DNA of 64,000 nucleotides. Origin: Shewanella sp. SNU WT4 (GTDB lineage Bacteria > Pseudomonadota > Gammaproteobacteria > Enterobacterales > Shewanellaceae). Shown here piece by piece: positions 59,214 through 64,000 of this stretch; position 1 is the first letter of the stretch; each line of letters opens with the position of its first letter. The stretch spans positions 930,001 to 994,000 of the forward strand of contig NZ_CP041151.1 in the NCBI RefSeq assembly GCF_006494715.1, written 5' to 3'. The translations under genes and the position numbers were made by a program. Under the pieces are notes generated by a model. That model was not told the DNA's origin and did no database searches. It was given only the letters and a program-made list of their open reading frames with translations.

Positions 59214-59294
59214 ATGTCTTCAAAATCAATAAGTAGAGTGTTTAGCGTTGCGCCAATGCTAGATTGGAAGTGTGATGGTTTTTTATTTATGTAA
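59214..59294 (+). pseudogene. dusA: 5' fragment of dusA, cut by island insertion
   Basis: The frame begins MSSKSISRVFSVAPMLDW, which is the N terminus of tRNA-dihydrouridine synthase A, where FSVAPMLDWTDRHCR is conserved. After codon 18 (TGG, 59265-59267) it reads KCDGFLFM and stops at 59292. The rest of dusA is absent downstream within the window. The break falls at the start of dusA, at the place where many genomic islands and prophages integrate. The attachment core is probably within 59247-59268 (GTTGCGCCAATGCTAGATTG and the next bases). Confidence 0.85.
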
Positions 59295-59501
59295 AACAAA
59301 GGCTTGCTTTAGCTTCTTTGTTGTGGAGGGCAGAGAGGGGCAGAAAACAACAACACATTTCTTGTAGCACTCTCGAGTCTATACTACACCGTCTAAAAAT
59401 TTATTCAAAAAACTTCTTCAAAGATTTGGAATTACAAAAAAAATTGAGTACATACTAAAGGTATGGCTTGTCGCTATACGTTCATCAACATAGAGAAAAT
59501 T

Positions 59502-59783
59502 ATGATGACCGTACCTTTTGCAAACTCAAGTATTGCCTCTTTAATATCTGTGAAATTTAATCATGCTCCGCTAATTTCTGTTGTAGATATTGCCGTTGAG
59601 TATCTGGGGCTTACGCCTAGTACGGCAAAGCGTAAGGCTCGTAATAACGAATTGCCATTTCCCGTTTTTCGTCTTTCTGACTCGCAAAAAGCACCATGGC
59701 TTGTAACATTTGAGCACTTTGTGGAGTATGTTGAGCGTGTAGCGTCTATGTCTCATAATGATTGGATATGCATGCAGTGCTAA
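59502..59783 (+). CDS. PrtN-family (pyocin activator-like) regulator
   Basis: A 93-residue protein. VDIAVEYLGLTPSTAKRKAR is a helix-turn-helix, and LPFPVFRLSDSQKAPWLV is the signature of the PrtN family, whose type member activates pyocin genes in Pseudomonas. In islands such small proteins may act as activators or excision factors. The frame opens at 59463, but ATG 59502 (or 59505) with AGAGAAAA before it is more likely. It is the first gene inside the island, next to the dusA junction. Confidence 0.8.
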   Translation: MMTVPFANSSIASLISVKFNHAPLISVVDIAVEYLGLTPSTAKRKARNNELPFPVFRLSDSQKAPWLVTFEHFVEYVERVASMSHNDWICMQC

Positions 59784-59829
59784 AAGTGATGTAGCCCACC
59801 AGTATTCTTTATGGGCCTGGGCTTCACTT
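59784..59829. terminator. Hairpin between convergent island genes
   Basis: AAGTGA-AGCCCA (with a TGT bulge) pairs with TGGGCT-TCACTT. No long T run follows, so termination is plausible but weak. Confidence 0.45.
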
Positions 59830-59831
59830 AG

Positions 59832-60665
59832 TTATAGCATCAAACCTTTAATTTGATTTACTTGCTCTTTTTGTCGTTTTGTCAGTGCATGGGTCTCTAT
59901 AGATTCATAGGTTTTAATGAGTCGATTTGCTTGTCGCTTTTTTTGTCTATCGTTGAACTCTTCTTTAGCTTTTAGCCATTTATCAAATTGTGCTTGCATC
60001 TGCTTGAACAGTTTTTCTATTTTTAATGCTTCTTTAGCTTTTTCATGCTGATATTGCCAAGTGCTAAGTCTACGTCCTTTTTCTTGCTCAATTGGAATAT
60101 AACTACGATGGTCAATGCCTATGTGCTGTAATACTGCGAGATTGAAAGCTTGTTTTATCAATCGAGTGGCTTTTTTTTGTTGAAGCTCTTTAAGCACACG
60201 ATTGCCAATCACCTTGCCAATGATTAGATGAACATGGTCGCCGCTTCCTTTAGAACTATTTTGCAGTTGTTGATGCAGGACTGCACGAACTTGCTGTTTA
60301 TATTGGGTGAACTCAACTTTATTTAGCTGACAAAGCTTGGCGAGGGCTATGCAGCAGTCTTGAATCATGGCGCGCCATTGCTGATGAGTGGGGCGGTAGC
60401 CTTTAGGAAGAGTTAAACAATACTCAACTGCGTAGCTCGATAAAGGGCGTCCCCCACGGCGGTTATACATCTGTTGATTAAGTCGAAACTCTTCACCCGC
60501 GAGCGCTATTTTGTTTGAGGTATTTGGGCTACCGAATATGGATACGATACGTTCTGTATGTTTGTGATTGGCGTGCTTTAGGCTTTGTAGATAGCGTTCG
60601 CGCATCATGACGCCATCACTGGCGAAGCGAACGGGTTGGGTTATTACAGTCCAGTTTTTTAGCAT
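59832..60665 (-). CDS. Putative HUH-type endonuclease/relaxase-like protein
   Basis: A 277-residue protein I do not recognise with certainty. SYAVEYCLTLPKGYRPTHQQW (~75-95, shortened by the reader as needed) and GSGDHVHLIIGKVIG (~142-156) contain the HVHLI pattern that marks HUH nucleases, which nick DNA in conjugation, rolling-circle replication or transposition. A candidate catalytic tyrosine could be in HRSYIPIEQ (~191-199). The C-terminal ~80 residues are a basic, glutamine-rich coiled region. No transfer genes are adjacent. Mobilisation or replication of the island is an inference from the motif. Confidence 0.5.
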   Translation of the reverse strand: MLKNWTVITQPVRFASDGVMMRERYLQSLKHANHKHTERIVSIFGSPNTSNKIALAGEEFRLNQQMYNRRGGRPLSSYAVEYCLTLPKGYRPTHQQWRAMIQDCCIALAKLCQLNKVEFTQYKQQVRAVLHQQLQNSSKGSGDHVHLIIGKVIGNRVLKELQQKKATRLIKQAFNLAVLQHIGIDHRSYIPIEQEKGRRLSTWQYQHEKAKEALKIEKLFKQMQAQFDKWLKAKEEFNDRQKKRQANRLIKTYESIETHALTKRQKEQVNQIKGLML

Positions 60666-60790
60666 ATTGATTATTTGCTTTAAGCTTACAAATTCATTCT
60701 AAATTTTGCAAACTACTGGAATGCAGCTATATGTATTCATTGGTGGTTCCAGATAGAACAACCCACTTCGTTCTTATGTTGTCGACTGGC

Positions 60791-60809
60791 AAGAAGGGTG
60801 ACCCTTCTT
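60791..60809. repeat. Perfect 19-bp palindrome between divergent island genes
   Basis: AAGAAGGGT and ACCCTTCTT are exact inverted repeats around one G. It lies 126 bases from the start of the HUH-like gene and 65 bases from ATG 60874, so an operator or a nick/origin site are both possible. Confidence 0.65.
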
Positions 60810-60873
60810 AACTACCCTAAAAGATTAACCTATTTGGTTTTTGTGTTTTAAGTTATTACACTTAAAGAAAACT

Positions 60874-61209
60874 ATGGCGTATATTTCCCCAATAACACTC
60901 GCTGTCAGGCTCGAAGAGTGCATAGAAACAACAATAGATAAGCTAGTTATTAACCTATGTGTCAAAGCAGGGTTCTTAACTGAACAAGATATCAAAAAGA
61001 GGTCATGTCGATATCAGTGGGTGCTTAAGCTCACTCAGCACTGTGAGGATGCTATAGCGTTAGAGGAATTGGTTGGGGGTGAGCCTATCACGCCACTGAC
61101 AATCTCAAACTGCGATAAAATCATGGCACAAAAACAAAAGAAGGCGAAGACGATCGTTGAGGTTGTCGCTAAAGAAGTCATTCGAGCAATTCCAGCATAT
61201 CAAGGCTAG
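60874..61209 (+). CDS. Hypothetical island protein
   Basis: A 111-residue protein of no recognised family. It has helical, charged segments (AVRLEECIETTIDKLVINLC; ITPLTISNCDKIMAQKQKK), no signal peptide and no membrane helix. The frame opens with a TTG at 60841, but ATG 60874 is preferred. A terminator hairpin follows. Divergence from the HUH-like gene across a palindrome suggests they share control. Confidence 0.6.
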   Translation: MAYISPITLAVRLEECIETTIDKLVINLCVKAGFLTEQDIKKRSCRYQWVLKLTQHCEDAIALEELVGGEPITPLTISNCDKIMAQKQKKAKTIVEVVAKEVIRAIPAYQG

Positions 61210-61220
61210 TCGCAGATTGG

Positions 61221-61243
61221 GGCTGAGTTGCCTCAGTTTTTTT
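61221..61243 (+). terminator. Terminator after the hypothetical island gene
   Basis: CTGAG (61223-61227) pairs with CTCAG (61232-61236) and seven T follow, 12 bases after the stop. Confidence 0.7.
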
Positions 61244-61436
61244 AGAGGTAAGTGGGGAATTAAAGCCTTGAATAAACGTCTCGGCTCATGCTTCCGGTCT
61301 TCCTTTAATTCTTGGCAAAATAGTTCTGCGAGTTCTAAAGGTCATCTTTTCTGTGGTTAGCTTCTTTCTTTGCTCAATCTGGCTAATTTATTTTGGCTTC
61401 TGTTCTTCAATGATCTGATCCGCTAACTCTGGACAC

Positions 61437-62291
61437 TTAACTAAGCACTATTTTCAATTCAAAATTCTCAGGGCTTAAATAGCCAAGTGAACTATGCCTT
61501 CTGGTTTTGTTGTAATCAACTTCTATGTACTCAAACACTGTGTGCTTCATGGTTTCCCGGTCCATGATCGGCTCGTACTGAATGGCCTCAACCTTCAGTG
61601 AATGGAAGAAGCTCTCTGCACAGGCGTTGTCCCAGCAGCAGGCTTTGCGGCTCATGCTTTGGATAAGCTGATTTTTTTCAATTAGATCTCGATACGCATG
61701 TGAACAATATTGGCTGCCTCGGTCACTATGAACAATCACTTTTTTTGGAAACCCACGACGAAACTGCGCCATTGTCAGCGCGTCACAAGCCAGCTTAGCC
61801 GTCATGCGATTACTCATCGACCAGCCAATCACGGCGCGCGAGTACAAATCGATAATCACCGCCAGATATAGCCAGCCTTCGCTTGTCATCAGATACGTGA
61901 TATCACCGACCCATTTTTGGTTCGGGCCGCTGGCATCGAAGTTCTGCTCCAGCAGATTTGGCGCCACCGAAAGCTGGTGGTCGCTGTCAGTTGTTGTTTT
62001 GAATTTACGGGCTGCTTTAGCCACTAAATTCTGTCTTGTCATGCTGTTCATAATGGTTTTCAAATTAGCGCATTCTCCATCTTCCGCGAGGTCGACTTGA
62101 ATACGCCGAGCGCCAGAGCGTTCCTTGCTCTGGACAAAAAAAGCTTTGATTTGCTCATCACGGCTGTGCTGTTTGAGCAAGCGTGTACTCGGCTCTTTGC
62201 TTGATTTTCGCCAGGCATAATACCCACTTCGCGTCACGCCAAGCACTGTCGCCATTGGCTTTAGGCGAAACTGGTGCTGGTGTTCGAGCAT
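61437..62291 (-). CDS. IS3-family transposase OrfB (integrase core)
   Basis: A 284-residue DDE transposase part. It has the HTH_21-like start (FRLKPMATVLGVTRSGYYAW) and catalytic residues in WVGDITYL (D), VIVHSDRGSQYCSHAY (D) and CWDNACAESFFHSLK (E). The frame continues upstream of ATG 62291 into the orfA overlap, so the working protein is the OrfAB fusion made by -1 frameshifting at AAAAAAG. Confidence 0.94.
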   Translation of the reverse strand: MLEHQHQFRLKPMATVLGVTRSGYYAWRKSSKEPSTRLLKQHSRDEQIKAFFVQSKERSGARRIQVDLAEDGECANLKTIMNSMTRQNLVAKAARKFKTTTDSDHQLSVAPNLLEQNFDASGPNQKWVGDITYLMTSEGWLYLAVIIDLYSRAVIGWSMSNRMTAKLACDALTMAQFRRGFPKKVIVHSDRGSQYCSHAYRDLIEKNQLIQSMSRKACCWDNACAESFFHSLKVEAIQYEPIMDRETMKHTVFEYIEVDYNKTRRHSSLGYLSPENFELKIVLS

Positions 62292-62305
62292 AAATTCGAA
62301 TCGTT

Positions 62306-62596
62306 CTACTTTTGATTCTTCCCGAAGTAGGTGGCCGCCTTTTTTAGAATGGCTAAATCCTCAGCTTGGTCGGCTAACTGGCGTTTTAACTTGGCAACTT
62401 CAGCAGCAAGCTCGGCTTCGCGCTGGCTAGTTGTCGATTTCTTCTCAATGGCAGAGCGCCAGTTATAAAGTTGTGATTCGTAGATTTTGAGCTGCCTAGC
62501 GGCTTCAGCAACACCGACACGTTCGGCTAACTTCAGGGCTTCAGCTTTAAATTCAGCCGTGTGGGTCTTGCGGGTCTTTTTGGTTGTCATATTCAC
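62306..62596 (-). CDS. IS3-family transposase OrfA
   Basis: A 96-residue DNA-binding subunit with the helix-turn-helix AEALKLAERVGVAEAARQLK (~18-37) and a leucine-zipper-like region (AELAAEVAKLKRQLADQAED). It acts as a repressor and as the N-terminal half of OrfAB. The slippery sequence AAAAAAG lies at 62339-62345 near its 3' end. Confidence 0.93.
   Translation of the reverse strand: MNMTTKKTRKTHTAEFKAEALKLAERVGVAEAARQLKIYESQLYNWRSAIEKKSTTSQREAELAAEVAKLKRQLADQAEDLAILKKAATYFGKNQK
62339..62345 (-). promoter_or_regulatory. -1 ribosomal frameshift site of the IS
   Basis: AAAAAAG is read on the minus strand. A one-base slip back joins orfA codons to an open frame (GGHLLREESKVERFEF) that runs straight into orfB without a stop. 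Confidence 0.75.
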
Positions 62597-62846
62597 CTCG
62601 TTAAGTCATTTTACTCACTTAGCGCGGTGTCCAAAAGTATTGGATCAGATCACAATGTATTAATTAAATTAAGTTGGAAACAGTCGCTGAATTGATAATT
62701 GAAAAACGATCGTTGCTGGTTTTATTACAGATAGGGGGACAGATGAAGAGTTCCACAGCATTCATGGGTGAGCCGTGGTGCCAATCTTCTGTATTATGCA
62801 TGCGACTTAGAAGTGCTTGTTGCGGCACCATATAAAAATATTCGTT

Positions 62847-62868
62847 AAAAGCACCGTGTGGTGCTTTT
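62847..62868. terminator. Terminator-like hairpin after the methyltransferase gene
   Basis: AAAAGCACC and GGTGCTTTT pair around GTGT. On the minus strand it lies about 55 bases after the methyltransferase stop. Confidence 0.65.
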
Positions 62869-62922
62869 CGATTTAGTGCATCGAACTGATACTCAGTGAA
62901 TAAGTTTAATTGAGTATATTAT

Positions 62923-64000
62923 TTAGATAGCAAGATCTAATTCTAAATTTTCAAGCTTAGGGCACTCATTTGTGGTGCTGCTCTTATCAATTCTATCGAG
63001 AACTACTCGAGCAACGACTTCAGCAAGTTTACATGGTACTGCGTTACCAATTTGACTAAATACTTTAGACTGAGGGCCTAAAAAATTATAGCTTTCGGGG
63101 AACGTTTGCAAAATTGCGGCTTCATCAATCGTTAATCGCCTTAATCGCGGTGGTACTTGCTTATATTCAGGATCCTGATTACCTGCTATTAGATTGCGGT
63201 GGTATTCTTCAACCCAAGATTCTTTGTCATCGTACAAGTGATCTTCATCAATAATTGGTGTTCTGTTCCCCCCCATACTTGCAGGAAGTGTACTTGACCA
63301 AGCGTCAGGGTTTAATGGTCTGCCCTGACCATTAAATAGCATTCCTGCATACGGAGATTTTCTTAGAACAGGATTAGTGGCTAATGTAATCTTTGCTTTT
63401 GTTAAATTTGGGTTTGTTGTCGTGCCTGCGCGACCTAAATGTAAGATTGCCTCTCTAAGTGAAACTGCCTCTACTCTATAATTATTGAAAGCTGACATTT
63501 CGACCGTGGGTAATCCGACTTTAGTACCTATGAAAAACACACGCTCTCGAGATTGAGGTACCCCGAATTCCTTCGCATTTAGAATGTTCATGGTAACGTT
63601 ATAGCCAGCTTTATTCATTCGTCTAAATATTTCTTCGCGAACAGCTTCAAATTTAGCTAACGAACCTAGTGCTTTAACATTCTCCATGATAAAAGCCTTA
63701 GGCTTTACTCGTTCAACAACTGAGCAGTATGAAAATACCAGTTTTGAGCGGGGATCATCTTTATCCATCTTTCCTGCAACAGAAAATCCTTGGCATGGAG
63801 GGCCACCTACAACAAGATCGACACCTTCGTAAGCTACCAATTTTTCGAAATTTGTCTCATCATTAATATCACCTTCGATTAAGGTAGTGTCAGGATGGTT
63901 ATGACGATATGTATTTGATGCATGTGGGTCTAGTTCTGATGCAGCGACAACAGTAAAGCCAGCGCTAACAACGCCAACATCCATTCCACCTGCACCTGCA
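62923..64000 (-). CDS. DNA (cytosine-5-)-methyltransferase, cut by window end
   Basis: The start lies beyond the window; 359 codons are visible. Motif I (AGAGGMDVG) is at the cut edge; motif IV VVGGPPCQGFSVAGK carries the catalytic Cys, then FIMENVKAL (ENV motif), QSRERVFFIG (motif VIII), a variable target-recognition region (~185-285), and IGNAVPCKLAEVV (motif X). It methylates cytosine in DNA at an unknown sequence. It could protect against a partner nuclease encoded beyond the window or act alone; no restriction gene is visible here. Confidence 0.92.
   Translation of the reverse strand, partial: AGAGGMDVGVVSAGFTVVAASELDPHASNTYRHNHPDTTLIEGDINDETNFEKLVAYEGVDLVVGGPPCQGFSVAGKMDKDDPRSKLVFSYCSVVERVKPKAFIMENVKALGSLAKFEAVREEIFRRMNKAGYNVTMNILNAKEFGVPQSRERVFFIGTKVGLPTVEMSAFNNYRVEAVSLREAILHLGRAGTTTNPNLTKAKITLATNPVLRKSPYAGMLFNGQGRPLNPDAWSSTLPASMGGNRTPIIDEDHLYDDKESWVEEYHRNLIAGNQDPEYKQVPPRLRRLTIDEAAILQTFPESYNFLGPQSKVFSQIGNAVPCKLAEVVARVVLDRIDKSSTTNECPKLENLELDLAI

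Larger units (their letters stand above)
61411..62652 (-). mobile_element. Complete IS3-family insertion sequence (IS3 group)
   Basis: The ends are TGATCTGATCC at the left and its inverted copy GGATCAGATCA at the right, with GGACAC/GTGTCC conserved further in. The target site CAA is duplicated at 61408-61410 and 62653-62655. The length is 1242 bp. orfA and orfB are both intact on the minus strand and joined by a frameshift site, so the element may be active. Confidence 0.93.
59268..64000. mobile_element. Genomic island integrated in dusA (left part only)
   Basis: The island begins at the dusA junction and continues past the window end. It carries a PrtN-like regulator, a protein with an HUH-like motif, a small hypothetical gene, an IS3-family element and a C5-cytosine methyltransferase. 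The left 2 kb are visibly poorer in GC than the core genes before. No second copy of the dusA core and no integrase was found up to base 64000, so the right end, with an intact dusA and probably the integrase, should be outside. Confidence 0.75.

Noticed and set aside
59268-64000. Right end of the dusA island inside the window
   Set aside because: No second copy of the dusA core sequence and no dusA C-terminal coding sequence were seen.

Overview
The window is gammaproteobacterial chromosome and looks like Shewanella or a close relative. The evidence is the gene order: lptC-lptA-lptB-rpoN-hpf-ptsN-rapZ-HPr, mlaFEDCB-ibaG-murA, degS/degQ, zapG/zapE, rplM-rpsI, purA-motX-rnr-rlmB, rpsF-priB-rpsR-rplI and dnaB-alr. 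An S46 dipeptidyl peptidase, a MotX T-ring protein and CheX also fit. The genus is an inference from synteny and protein character; no 16S gene or tRNA was seen.

Layout. 1-6.4 kb: the 3' part of a type I restriction subunit (hsdR). It is followed by gene-poor DNA holding two small genes, each ended by an integron attC-like site, and then a soluble chemoreceptor with three tandem PAS domains. 6.6-11.0 kb: an HNH nuclease, then an operon of a DUF3100 membrane protein, a small membrane partner and an M20 amidohydrolase, convergent with a CysB-like LysR regulator. 11.4-19.3 kb: a YeeN-type YebC protein, then a catabolic-looking cluster (LacI regulator, porin, NTF2-like enzyme, MFS transporter) opposed by a sodium:solute symporter, with a perfect CRP site between them. 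19.3-25.2 kb: RarD, a FIST sensor overlapping a diguanylate cyclase, an OmpA lipoprotein and MgtE.

25.3-38.1 kb is the envelope core: PTS-Ntr and sigma-54 genes, Lpt and Kdo genes on the minus strand, then Mla transport, ibaG and murA on the plus strand. 38.3-43.7 kb holds degS, degQ, zapG, zapE and rplM-rpsI behind a structured leader. 43.9-49.4 kb holds yjeT, purA, motX, rnr and rlmB. 49.5-58.9 kb holds a DUF481 protein, the rpsF operon behind an S6:S18-type leader hairpin, an 8-bp tandem repeat, an S46 peptidase, dnaB, alr, a POTRA-less Omp85-like barrel and cheX.

59.2 kb to the end is a genomic island. The first 18 codons of dusA (tRNA-dihydrouridine synthase A) are intact at 59214-59267 and the reading frame then runs into foreign sequence. 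dusA is a known integration hotspot, so this is the left junction of an integrated element whose right end lies beyond the window. Visible cargo: a PrtN-type regulator, an unfamiliar protein with an HUH-like HVH motif, a small hypothetical gene, a complete IS3-family element with a CAA target duplication, and a C5-cytosine methyltransferase cut by the window end. This island and the integron-like cassettes near 3 kb are the parts most worth a second look.
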